Positions 1 to 7,036 of a stretch of DNA of 10,661 nt are shown in pieces (within the stretch, counting starts at the first letter, position 1; each line of letters begins with the position of its first letter). The DNA comes from Helicobacteraceae bacterium (GTDB lineage Bacteria; Campylobacterota; Campylobacteria; Campylobacterales; SZUA-545): the NCBI GenBank assembly GCA_031276985.1, contig JAISMA010000253.1, positions 1-10,661 on the forward strand, read 5' to 3'. The translations under genes and the position numbers were made by a program. The notes under the pieces were generated by a model. The model worked only from the letters and a program-made list of their open reading frames with translations, searched no databases and was not told where the DNA came from.

Positions 1-168
1 GCTACGACTGGCGTTACGGGATTCGCGTTTGGCGATCATACGCATTTCGAGGCGCGGGTACAGGGCGTTGCGGTAACGCCGATCGAGTGGATGGATTCTT
101 CATGGATTAGAGCCAATATTCTAAAGGTGCAAGAGGATGCCAAAAAAATTATCGACGGACGTTCTTAG
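1..168 (+). CDS. M23 (LytM-type) metallopeptidase, C-terminal fragment
   Basis: The window opens inside a reading frame that gives 55 codons and then TAG at 166-168. The peptide contains GFAFGDHTHFEARVQG, in which the HTH triplet fits the second zinc-binding HxH motif of M23/LytM endopeptidases. It is followed by VTPIEWMDSSWIRANI, the tail typical of proteobacterial envelope M23 enzymes. These enzymes cut peptidoglycan cross-links in the periplasm, and in Campylobacterota several of them set cell shape. The catalytic domain start and any signal peptide or coiled coil lie upstream, outside the window. The Leu usual between the two histidines is Thr here, which does not affect metal binding in principle. 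Family assignment is good from the motif; which member of the family it is cannot be told from the fragment. Confidence 0.8.
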   Translation, partial: ATTGVTGFAFGDHTHFEARVQGVAVTPIEWMDSSWIRANILKVQEDAKKIIDGRS

Positions 169-205
169 CATAATAGAAGTAAGGCGAAAATTCATTTTTG
201 AATAA

Positions 206-319
206 TCAGATTGCGTTATGCAATCGAATATACTCGCCCATCTCCACAATGAGCGGATGGGCGCTGTCGCCAACAGCCGTTAAAATGCTGGAATCTGTTC
301 CTAAAAAGTTCGCGTCGCG
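206..319 (-). pseudogene. Possible remnant of a minus-strand gene (last 37 codons)
   Basis: Read on the minus strand, 319 down to 206 gives 37 codons and a TGA, including the protein-like run ILTAVGDSAHPLIVEMGEYI. An in-frame TAG at 320-322 closes it upstream, with no start codon between. Its composition (Gly, Asp, Glu, Val, Ile and few Cys/Arg) differs from the noise-like frame just beyond that stop. I do not recognise a family. It could be the eroded 3' end of a gene that once faced the M23 gene, or chance; the short length keeps confidence low. Confidence 0.25.
235..263. repeat. 8-bp perfect inverted repeat (hairpin)
   Basis: CGCCCATC at 235-242 pairs perfectly with GATGGGCG at 256-263 around a 13-base loop. 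A second, smaller inverted repeat follows at once (GCTGT 263-267 with ACAGC 273-277, 5-base loop). Neither is followed by a T-run on the + strand, so an intrinsic terminator for the M23 gene is not well supported. Both sit in the possible minus-strand remnant, so they may be leftovers of coding sequence. Confidence 0.5.
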
Positions 320-345
320 CTAAACGATCGATCTTGCTTTGCGCC

Positions 346-365
346 ATGCCCGCGAAAGCGGGTAT
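346..365. repeat. GAAA-capped palindrome, REP/dRS3-like interspersed repeat
   Basis: ATGCCCGCGAAAGCGGGTAT forms an 8-bp stem (346-353 with 358-365, one G-T wobble) closed by a GAAA tetraloop, followed by CCAGT. This is close to the ATTCCCGCGAAAGCGGGAAT type of palindrome that is scattered between genes in many proteobacterial genomes and resembles the neisserial dRS3 core. Such elements can act as recombination targets, RNA-stabilising hairpins or substrates of REP-associated transposases. Only one copy occurs in the window, so its repeat status rests on family resemblance. Confidence 0.6.
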
Positions 366-788
366 CCAGTATTTAAGATAATTGCAATTTGATTGTCGAT
401 CACAAAGTTTTTTAATCTTTTAATTTTACAATTTGGATGCCTGCATTTCTTGCGGCTGTTGGCGCAAGCGCTTAAGCCGCACGTTGCGGGTATGAGGTTA
501 CGCGCAACCGCTTCGTAGTTTATCGCAGGTATGGCAAAAAGAGGGCGGAAATGGCAAGTTGAATTTGCGACTACGACCAAATCCGCAAAAACGGCAAAGA
601 ATAACGAGTGTCGGCAATTGCGAAACAGCAAGGAGCGGCGAATGGCGGCAACCGCAAATCGCCGTCGCGTCCGTAGCGCCAAAGGCGCGTTTGAGTAAAA
701 TCCCGACTCTTGACGAAAAATGAATAACGACAAACGCGAGAACCGCATGCGCTAAACGGCGCAATCACTGAAAGGAAGCGGAAAAACG

Positions 789-1673
789 ATGATTTTTTTT
801 AGCGATCTACTGCTCAAACTGCAGACGTTCTGGAAAGATCAAGGGTGCGCGATCGTGCAGCCGTACGATCTGCCCGCAGGCGCGGGAACGTTTCACCCCG
901 CGACGCTGTTGCGAAGCCTCGAAAGCAAGCCGTGGAGCGCGGCGTACGTCGCCCCTAGCCGCCGCCCCACCGACGGGCGCTACGGCGAAAACCCCAATCG
1001 GCTTGGCGCTTATTATCAATTTCAGGTGCTCGTCAAACCTTCGCCCGACAACATTCAAACGCTTTACTTAAAAAGCCTTGAATATCTTGGCTTGAACCTC
1101 AAAAACCACGACGTGCGCTTTGTCGAGGACAACTGGGAATCGCCCACGCTTGGCGCATGGGGACTTGGCTGGGAGGTTTGGCTTGACGGCATGGAGGTAA
1201 CGCAATTTACCTATTTCCAGCAAGTCGGCGGTTTGCCGTGCGATCCCGTCGCGGCGGAAATCACCTACGGCGCGGAACGGCTTGCGATGTATCTGCAAAA
1301 CGTCGACAGCGTTTTTGACATTAAATGGAACGAGCGTTTCACCTACGCCGACGTGCATTTTGAAAACGAGTACGAATTTAGCAAATATCACTTTGAGATT
1401 GCCGACGTTGAAACGCTGTTCAAACTCTTTGAATCCGCCGCCGAAGAGTGCAAACGAATACTCGCGGCGAAACTGCCGCTACCCGCGTACGATCAATGCT
1501 TGATCGCAAGCCACGCCTTCAATCAGCTTGACGCGAGAAAGGCGATTTCGCAAACGGAGCGGGCGCGATATATTTTGCGCGTGCGCGAATTGGCAAAAGG
1601 TTGCGCGGTTTTATACAAAGAGCAGGAAAACGAGCGCGAAGAGCGATTAAAAAACGCGAAGTTAGGAGCGTAA
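789..1673 (+). CDS. glyQ: Glycyl-tRNA synthetase alpha subunit
   Basis: Alpha subunit of the bacterial alpha2-beta2 glycyl-tRNA synthetase, a class II enzyme that joins glycine to tRNA-Gly in the cytoplasm with ATP. The 294-aa product is full length for the family (about 290-305 aa). Family hallmarks are QPYDLPAGAGTFHPAT (residues 24-39), the block YVAPSRRPTDGRYGENPNR (53-71 by eye), FVEDNWESPTLGAWGLGWEV and the glycine-site segment GMEVTQFTYFQQVGG. A purine-rich stretch (AAGGAAGCGGAAAA, 772-785) precedes the ATG and serves as ribosome site. The beta subunit gene glyS is not in the window, as expected where glyQ and glyS are unlinked. It starts the + strand run that continues into the paralogue array after one base. 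Very secure call. Confidence 0.97.
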   Translation: MIFFSDLLLKLQTFWKDQGCAIVQPYDLPAGAGTFHPATLLRSLESKPWSAAYVAPSRRPTDGRYGENPNRLGAYYQFQVLVKPSPDNIQTLYLKSLEYLGLNLKNHDVRFVEDNWESPTLGAWGLGWEVWLDGMEVTQFTYFQQVGGLPCDPVAAEITYGAERLAMYLQNVDSVFDIKWNERFTYADVHFENEYEFSKYHFEIADVETLFKLFESAAEECKRILAAKLPLPAYDQCLIASHAFNQLDARKAISQTERARYILRVRELAKGCAVLYKEQENEREERLKNAKLGA

Positions 1674-1674
1674 T

Positions 1675-3294
1675 ATGCAAATAAAAAACTTTCTGAAAAA
1701 CAATACCTATTTATACGCGCTAATCTACGCGCCGATCGTTTCGCAAATCGCCGTTGTATGCGTGATATTCGTTATGTCCAAACTTTTATACGGACTAGAA
1801 ATAACCGATCTCGACGCAATAGATATGATATCGATCGTTATAGCTTATTCAATCCCCCTCGCGCTATCGGCGCTGTTTGGATTTATCGCCGCCAAAAGAC
1901 GAACGACGGATAGCTATTTCAAAACCTATTTCGCGTTGTTTTTGCCGCTTATACTCGCGCTGTTTAACGTTAACGCGATTTATTATTTTGATAGCCATTT
2001 TTATAGCATACTTTTCTTCTTGGGCGTTCCGCGCGAGGCTATAATGGCTTGGATACTTATTAGCTCTGGGACTTTTAGCGTTTTTGTATATCTCGCCGAA
2101 GAAGCTCTAATATATGTCCACTATGGAATCGCGGCGTTTTATATATGTTTTGCGATAGGTTTCGGGGCGGGATTAAGAGTCAAAAAACCAGCCAAGATCG
2201 GCAAAAAAGCGGTATATATTTCGCTTGCGATTGTTGTCTGCGAACTTTTAACGTTTGGCGCGCAATTTGCCTACAAAAACAGTTATACAATCTCGCAAGA
2301 TTTAACAGATATGCAACCAGTATACGACGAAACGGACTACTACGAAAACGATCAGGCTATAACGCTAGACGAAACGCCAACGATCCCGCAAGATTTAACC
2401 GATATGCGACCATTGGTCGATCAGGGATATTTCCAGAGCGATCGGGTTATAGCGCCAGATAAAACGCCAACGTTTTACTTTGAAAGCGATTTGCCAATAC
2501 TTGACGGCGCGACGACCTTTTGCCCAATCTTTTACTCCGCCGCAAAAACGCTCTACAAAAAACCGGATGATTTTAATGAAAACGAGTTTAAGTGGACTTA
2601 CGCCTCATGCGGTACAACGCCGTACGCGTACAATAGATTATATACCCCGTACAAAGATCATAGAGCCGATCTGATTTTTGTTTTTGAGCCGTCAAACGAT
2701 CAGTTAGCGGAAGCGAAAAAAGCGGGCGTGGAATTTGAATTAACGCCGATCGGCAAAGAGGCGTTTGTGTTTTTGGTGAACGAGCAAAATCCGATTAAAT
2801 CGCTTACGATTGAGCAGATTCAAAAGATCTATACGGGCGAGATCACAAATTGGCGCGAAGTAGGCGGCGCGGACGAAGAAATTTTAGCCTTTCAACGCGA
2901 TCAAGGCTCTGGCAGTCAAACCGCAATGGAAAACAGCGTAATGAAAGGGCAAAAATTAAAAAAAGCGCTTGAAGAAGAAAGCTACCGCGAGATGATGGGA
3001 TTGGTTAGATCGATCGCCGATTATCGCAACGCTAAAAACGCGATCGGTTATTCGTTTAGATTTTATGTTACGGATATGGTAAAAGCCGAAAACGTTCGCC
3101 TTTTGGCGATAAACGGCGTAGAGCCTAGCCTAGAAAATATACAAAACGGATCGTATCCGCTAATTCACGAATTTTATATCGTGGGCAGAAAAAACGATAT
3201 AAGCGAAAACGCGAAAAAACTAATCGACTGGTTTTTAAGCGATCAAGGGCAAAATCTCATCAAAAAAGCGGGCTACGCGCCAATTACAAATTAG
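1675..3294 (+). CDS. Copy 1: multi-pass membrane protein with periplasmic PstS-like binding domain
   Basis: This 539-aa product has two parts. Residues 1-200 hold about six hydrophobic segments (near 13-40, 50-73, 82-103, 109-142, 146-167, 178-198). The basic stretches AAKRR (72-76) and RVKKPAKIGKK (168-178) mark cytoplasmic loops, which puts the C-terminal domain outside. Residues 268-539 resemble PstS-type substrate-binding proteins: DGATTFCPIF (277-286, with the lobe-1 Thr), the block ELTPIGKEAFVFLV, the IYTGEITNW segment, and FQRDQGSGSQT, whose R408, S412, G413 and S414 fit the R..GSGT phosphate site of PstS. C283 and C312 may form a disulfide. The linker carries an internal duplication (207-267). 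Start: ATG one base after the glyQ stop, with AGGAG at 1664-1668. Probable tethered oxyanion receptor; ligand and partner unknown. Confidence 0.85.
   Translation: MQIKNFLKNNTYLYALIYAPIVSQIAVVCVIFVMSKLLYGLEITDLDAIDMISIVIAYSIPLALSALFGFIAAKRRTTDSYFKTYFALFLPLILALFNVNAIYYFDSHFYSILFFLGVPREAIMAWILISSGTFSVFVYLAEEALIYVHYGIAAFYICFAIGFGAGLRVKKPAKIGKKAVYISLAIVVCELLTFGAQFAYKNSYTISQDLTDMQPVYDETDYYENDQAITLDETPTIPQDLTDMRPLVDQGYFQSDRVIAPDKTPTFYFESDLPILDGATTFCPIFYSAAKTLYKKPDDFNENEFKWTYASCGTTPYAYNRLYTPYKDHRADLIFVFEPSNDQLAEAKKAGVEFELTPIGKEAFVFLVNEQNPIKSLTIEQIQKIYTGEITNWREVGGADEEILAFQRDQGSGSQTAMENSVMKGQKLKKALEEESYREMMGLVRSIADYRNAKNAIGYSFRFYVTDMVKAENVRLLAINGVEPSLENIQNGSYPLIHEFYIVGRKNDISENAKKLIDWFLSDQGQNLIKKAGYAPITN
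2293..2475 (+). repeat. Tandem duplication of a 30-31-codon linker unit in copy 1
   Basis: Residues 207-237 and 238-267 of copy 1 are two versions of one unit: QDLTDMQPVYDE...DQAITLDETPTI and QDLTDMRPLVDQ...DRVIAPDKTPTF. The DNA agrees, with CGCAAGATTTAAC at both starts and AAACGCCAACG at both ends. Copies 3 and 4 have only one equivalent unit between the last membrane segment and the binding domain, so copy 1 gained one. The effect is a longer, acidic spacer. Confidence 0.85.
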
Positions 3295-3302
3295 GAGAAA
3301 CC

Positions 3303-4349
3303 ATGTCTACAAACGCAAACGATCCGAGCGAAAAAGAGCCGCGCCCGAACCCTAAAAAGAAAAGCGACCGACAAGAGTTTGTCTTTAGCCAAAAACAATC
3401 GTTGTGCATATTGGCGGCGTTGGTTGTGGCGCTAGTTGTAATTTTGGATGCGACGCTTCCTTATAAAGTCCTCTTTCAAGCTCAAATCGCAGTACCGAAT
3501 CAATTATACATTCCACACACGCCGCCGAAGGACGACAAGCCCGACAAAAAAGAGGACGACGACAGATACCTAATGCCCGACTTAAAGATATCGTCCGCGA
3601 CCGCTTTTTGCCCGCTTTTTGACCCTGCCACGAAACCTTTGGACGCGGAAGGCAAGTACCTTCTCTACGAATTTAATTGCAGGGGTACGCCTACAGCTTA
3701 TAGTAGCTTAACTGGTACCAGCGATGATCTGATTGTTGTTTTCGCGCCGTCAAACGAGCAGTTAGCGGAAGCGAAGGAGAGGCGACGGGAATTTGAATTA
3801 ACGCCGATCGGTAAAGAGGCGTTTGTGTTTTTGGTGAATAAGCAAAATCCGATCAAATCGCTTACGATCGAGCAGATCCAAAAAATATATACGGGCGAGA
3901 TCACAAATTGGCGCGAAGCAGGCGGAAACGACGAGGAAATTTTAGCCTTTCAACGCAATAAAAATTCAGGCAGTCAGACCGCTATGGAAAATAGCGTAAT
4001 GAAAGGACTGCGACTAAAGGAGCCGCTTAACAACATGAGACGCAGTATGTCAGGAATGTTGTATGCCGTAGTAGCCGATTATAACAATTCAAAAAGCGCG
4101 ATTGGCTATTCGTTTAGATTTTACGTTACGGACATGCAAAAAGCCGAAAACGTTCGTCTTTTGGCGATAAACGGCGTAGAGCCAACGGCGGAAAACATAC
4201 GCAACGGATCGTATCCGCTAATTCACGAATTTTATATCGTCGGCATGAAAAACTATATAAGCGAAAACGCGAAAAAACTAATCGATTGGTTTTTAAGCGA
4301 TCAGGGGCAAAAGCACATCGAAAAAGTTGGCTACGTACCGATTAACTAG
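3303..4349 (+). CDS. Copy 2: single-anchor PstS-like binding protein
   Basis: This 348-aa product shares the C-terminal binding domain of copy 1 (residues about 92-348), but the multi-pass region is replaced by a short Lys/Pro/Glu-rich cytoplasmic tail (1-32), one membrane segment (about 33-49) and a charged spacer with KDDKPDKKEDDDR (76-88). The ligand-type motifs are present: SSATAFCPLF (97-106), and FQRNKNSGSQT with R218, S222, G223 and S224. C103 and C126 match the cysteine pair of copy 1, but six residues closer together. No lipobox or cleavable signal peptide is evident; N-in with the domain outside is expected. AGGAG (3294-3298) overlaps the copy 1 stop and the gap is 8 bases, so the two are co-transcribed. 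Probably a deletion derivative of a copy-1-like gene. Confidence 0.83.
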   Translation: MSTNANDPSEKEPRPNPKKKSDRQEFVFSQKQSLCILAALVVALVVILDATLPYKVLFQAQIAVPNQLYIPHTPPKDDKPDKKEDDDRYLMPDLKISSATAFCPLFDPATKPLDAEGKYLLYEFNCRGTPTAYSSLTGTSDDLIVVFAPSNEQLAEAKERRREFELTPIGKEAFVFLVNKQNPIKSLTIEQIQKIYTGEITNWREAGGNDEEILAFQRNKNSGSQTAMENSVMKGLRLKEPLNNMRRSMSGMLYAVVADYNNSKSAIGYSFRFYVTDMQKAENVRLLAINGVEPTAENIRNGSYPLIHEFYIVGMKNYISENAKKLIDWFLSDQGQKHIEKVGYVPIN

Positions 4350-4356
4350 CGCTCAA

Positions 4357-4372
4357 GGCGCAAGATCGCGCC
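4357..4372. repeat. Small inverted repeat between copy 2 and ldh
   Basis: GGCGC (4357-4361) pairs with GCGCC (4368-4372) around a 6-base loop in the 70-base gap after copy 2. It is followed by AAAACG rather than T's, so it is not a classical terminator. AAGGCGC occurs again at 4380-4386. This gap (4350-4419) is the only sizeable break in the + strand run after glyQ. Confidence 0.35.
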
Positions 4373-4419
4373 AAAACGCAAGGCGCGGCGACGCAGGATT
4401 TATTGATTAGAATGCGTTT

Positions 4420-5364
4420 ATGAAAAAGAATAACGATCGTTTCAAAATTGCAATTATCGGAGCGGGCAAAGTGGGCATGACCGCCGCTTATGCCTTGCTA
4501 CTTGCGGGCGGTTTCCACGAGATCGCGCTTTACGGGCGCGACAAGCGCAAACTGCTAGGCGAAAAACTCGACCTTGAACACGCGACGGCGCTATCGCACA
4601 AAACCGCGATCACGATCAGCGACGACATTGCCGAGCTAACCGACGTTGATATTTTCATATTCAGCGCGGGCGCGGCGCAAACGGCGGGCGAAACGCGCTT
4701 GCAACTTGCCGCCAAAAACCTCAAAATCGTCGACGATCTCGCGCCAAAACTGCTTGCGGCTTCGCCTGAAGCGATTTTGCTAATGGTTACAAATCCCGTT
4801 GATTTACTCACGTTAAGGGTGCGCGAAATCACGGGCGCGGACGGCAGGCGCGTTTTTGGAAGCGGGACGTTGCTTGACACGGCGCGGTTTCGCTTCCATT
4901 TGAGCGAATTTCTGCCCGTGCATCCGCGATCGATTCACGCTTACGTGCTTGGCGAACACGGCGATCACAGCTTTCCCGTGATTTCCAGCGCCAATATCGG
5001 CGGTCAGCCGCTTGTCAGTTTTCCCGAATTTTCGCGCCAAAAGGCAATGGAAGCGTATTACAAGGCGCGGGATGCGGCAAGCGCGATCATCGAAAGCAAA
5101 GGCGCGACCTATTACGGAATCGGCGCAAGCATTACAAAAATAGCGCGATCGATCATCACAAACGGGCAATCTGTTTTGTCGTTAAGCGCCGTGATAGACG
5201 ATTATTACGATCAAAGCGATATGGCGATCTCCGCGCCATGCATACTTGGACGCGACGGGATCGAAAGAGTGATAAAAGTTTCGCTTGATAGCGAGGAGCA
5301 AACGAAGTTAAAAGATTGCGTCGCGGCGCTAAAAGAAGCATATGATGCAAGCAAACCAAAATAA
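4420..5364 (+). CDS. ldh: L-lactate dehydrogenase (LDH/MDH family)
   Basis: Cytoplasmic enzyme that interconverts pyruvate and L-lactate with a nicotinamide cofactor. The 314-aa product matches family length and architecture: Rossmann motif GAGKVG (14-19), active-site loop AGAAQTAGETR (83-93), VTNPVD (123-128), GSGTLLDTARFR (147-158) and LGEHGDHSFPV (177-187) with catalytic H180. By LDH numbering, Q87 matches Gln102 (Arg in malate dehydrogenases), R93 Arg109, D153 Asp168, R156 Arg171 and T230 (KGATYYGIG) Thr246; Gln102 and Thr246 favour lactate over malate dehydrogenase. Odd: the Asp that ends the second beta strand and selects NAD is replaced by G39-R40. The start is fixed by an in-frame TAG at 4408-4410, but no good ribosome site precedes it. 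The last 23 bases overlap copy 3. The gene separates copies 2 and 3. Confidence 0.9.
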   Translation: MKKNNDRFKIAIIGAGKVGMTAAYALLLAGGFHEIALYGRDKRKLLGEKLDLEHATALSHKTAITISDDIAELTDVDIFIFSAGAAQTAGETRLQLAAKNLKIVDDLAPKLLAASPEAILLMVTNPVDLLTLRVREITGADGRRVFGSGTLLDTARFRFHLSEFLPVHPRSIHAYVLGEHGDHSFPVISSANIGGQPLVSFPEFSRQKAMEAYYKARDAASAIIESKGATYYGIGASITKIARSIITNGQSVLSLSAVIDDYYDQSDMAISAPCILGRDGIERVIKVSLDSEEQTKLKDCVAALKEAYDASKPK

Positions 5365-5366
5365 CG
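5340..5366 (+). repeat. Junction repeat, unit 1 (ldh tail / start of copy 3)
   Basis: These 27 bases encode the end of ldh (YDASKPK and stop) in one frame and the start of copy 3 (MMQANQNN) in another. They recur with one mismatch (A/C) at 7031-7057, at the copy 3/copy 4 boundary. Confidence 0.85.
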
Positions 5367-7036
5367 ATCATAACGATACGCAAAGCGATCAAAGCGCGAT
5401 CGCGCCTACGCAATATGGCGAGAATTCAACCGCCGCCCAAAAACCCGCAAAGCGCGATAATAGCTATCAATGGAGTATGGGCTACGCGCCTATCGTAGCG
5501 CAGTTAGTTTTGTTGATTTATTTAATTCAAGGCGATAAGTTTTATACGAATTATGAAGGGTTTCCATATTTAATTTGCGCCGAAGCGATTGCACTATTTT
5601 CGCTAGGCTATTTTCGATCAAATATATTGCGAGCTTATAGCGATCCTTTCCATACCTATTTCGCGCTGTTTTTGCCGATCCTATTCGCGCTTATTAACTT
5701 TCAGATTCTCTTTGCTTTGCACGGCGGCTTGCGCGATTCAAGCCACTCTTTTTTTCGCTCAATTGCCGACTTAGGCGTTATCGCGTTAATGATTTTTATT
5801 AACCCAATGTATTTCTTCGCTATTTTTATATATTTCATCAACGCCTTTGTCGAACATTTCGCTTCATTCTTCGCGCTACTCCTAGAAGCGCTCTCGTCGT
5901 CGCTGTCGTCGTCTTCGCTAAACGCCTCCGCCAAACATCTGTGTATATTTATTGCTGTCGCGGCTTTTGCCTATGCTGTTGGGGTCGTATTTGGATTATG
6001 TATGAAAAGATTTACAATTGCCAATAACAGATTGAGATATAAGGCGCTAATAATTACGATTATGATTCTAGCGCCATTAGCTCCATTAATTCCTTTTGCC
6101 GTTTATAAACATTCCCTTATGATCCCATACGGCGTTAAAAGATTAGATAGGATTGGCGGCGATTGGCGATGGACGCGCGACAAAGACGCAGTATTGTTAA
6201 GGGGAGAAAAAACGCTCAATTTTGAAAGCGATCTCCCAAAACTAGACGGCGCAATACCATTATATCCAATTTATTATTCCGCCGTGAAAGCGCTATATAA
6301 AAAACCGTATAATCTTGATGAATATGATTTTAGCCGCGCCTATTTTAATAGCTCCGACATAAAATACAGTTATGGGAGGTTGATTCACGATAGCGCCGAT
6401 CTAGCTTTTGTTTTCGGGTATTCAAGCGAACAGTTAGCGGAAGCGAGAAAAGCGGGCGTGGATTTTGAATTAACGCCGATCGGAAAAGAGGCGTTTGTGT
6501 TTTTGGTAAACGAGCAAAATCCGATTAAATCGCTTACGATTGAGCAGATCCAAAAAATATATACGGGCGAAATTACAAATTGGCGCGAAGTAGGCGGAAA
6601 CGACGAGGAAATTTTAGCATTTCAACGCGATAAAGATTCAACCAGCCAAAGCGTTATGGAATGGAACATAATGCAAGGCTTAAAACTTAGAACCGCGTTA
6701 ATGGAAGAAGTCCGATCAACTAGCGGAGACAAAGACACTCCCGCTGATTACCGTAACGCCGAAAACGCGATCGGTTATTCGTTTCGATTTTACGTTGCGG
6801 GCATGATGAAAGCTAAAGACGTATGTTTGCTTGCCATAAACGGCATTGAGCCTAGCCCAGAAAACATACAAAATGGTTCGTATCCGTTAGTTTATGAACT
6901 TTATATTGCAGGCAGAAAAAACGATATAAGCGAAAACGCGCAAAAACTAGTCGATTGGTTTTTAAGCGATCAAGGACAAGCGCTAATAGAGGACGTCGGC
7001 TATGTTCCAATTAAAAACCAACAAAAGGGTATATGA
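5342..7036 (+). CDS. Copy 3: multi-pass membrane protein with divergent PstS-like domain
   Basis: This 564-aa paralogue has a hydrophilic Asn/Gln-rich N-terminus (1-40), hydrophobic segments near 45-63, 74-92, 105-126, 141-180 (long, probably two), 201-222 and 234-255, and a periplasmic binding domain from about 285. The membrane part shares TYFALFLPI (105-113) with copies 1 and 4. The central binding-domain block is conserved (IGKEAFVFLVNEQNPIKSLT), but ligand-site features are altered: DGAIPLYPI in place of DGATxxCPI (I305 for Thr), and FQRDKDSTSQS in place of GSGSQT (T434 for Gly). Both conserved cysteines are gone (Y308, S337). A serine-rich insert lies at 185-192. The start overlaps ldh by 23 bases; ATG 5345 is an equally possible start and the ribosome site is weak. 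Probably binds something else or no longer binds; function unknown. Confidence 0.83.
   Translation: MMQANQNNDHNDTQSDQSAIAPTQYGENSTAAQKPAKRDNSYQWSMGYAPIVAQLVLLIYLIQGDKFYTNYEGFPYLICAEAIALFSLGYFRSNILRAYSDPFHTYFALFLPILFALINFQILFALHGGLRDSSHSFFRSIADLGVIALMIFINPMYFFAIFIYFINAFVEHFASFFALLLEALSSSLSSSSLNASAKHLCIFIAVAAFAYAVGVVFGLCMKRFTIANNRLRYKALIITIMILAPLAPLIPFAVYKHSLMIPYGVKRLDRIGGDWRWTRDKDAVLLRGEKTLNFESDLPKLDGAIPLYPIYYSAVKALYKKPYNLDEYDFSRAYFNSSDIKYSYGRLIHDSADLAFVFGYSSEQLAEARKAGVDFELTPIGKEAFVFLVNEQNPIKSLTIEQIQKIYTGEITNWREVGGNDEEILAFQRDKDSTSQSVMEWNIMQGLKLRTALMEEVRSTSGDKDTPADYRNAENAIGYSFRFYVAGMMKAKDVCLLAINGIEPSPENIQNGSYPLVYELYIAGRKNDISENAQKLVDWFLSDQGQALIEDVGYVPIKNQQKGI
5892..5919 (+). repeat. TCG-type trinucleotide run coding the Ser-rich insert of copy 3
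   Basis: An imperfect (TCG)n tract gives residues SSSLSSSS (185-192 of copy 3), between two hydrophobic segments. The other copies lack it at this place. Its units are codon-sized, so slippage would change loop length and keep frame. Confidence 0.6.

Larger units (their letters stand above)
169..788. other. Gene-free stretch of 620 bases between the M23 gene and glyQ
   Basis: I see no convincing gene here. Several open frames exist on the minus strand (the longest 320-748), but they give Arg/Cys/Ser/Phe-rich protein with no recognisable motif, have no good ribosome site, and are best read as chance frames. The stretch does hold a GAAA-capped palindrome at 346-365, inverted repeats at 235-263 and 263-277, an AT-rich segment around 366-435 and a possible minus-strand gene remnant at 206-319. 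The glyQ promoter is presumably here, but I found no -35/-10 pair good enough to call. Confidence 0.6.

Noticed and set aside
371..390. GATAAT (377-382) as a -10 box for glyQ
   Set aside because: No matching -35 element and about 400 bases from the glyQ start; too weak to call.
710..740. TTGACG (710-715) as a -35 box for glyQ
   Set aside because: No -10-like hexamer follows at 16-18 bases.
320..748. 142-codon minus-strand open frame upstream of glyQ
   Set aside because: Arg/Cys/Phe-rich product with no family motif, no good ribosome site, and it reads through the palindromic repeat at 346-365; overlapping frames of similar quality exist, so it looks like chance.
4357..4386. Intrinsic terminator between copy 2 and ldh
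   Set aside because: The stem is only 5 bp and no T-run follows it.
4420..5364. Malate dehydrogenase instead of lactate dehydrogenase
   Set aside because: The substrate-selecting position is Gln (Q87), not Arg, and KGATYYGIG with T230 is the bacterial LDH pattern.
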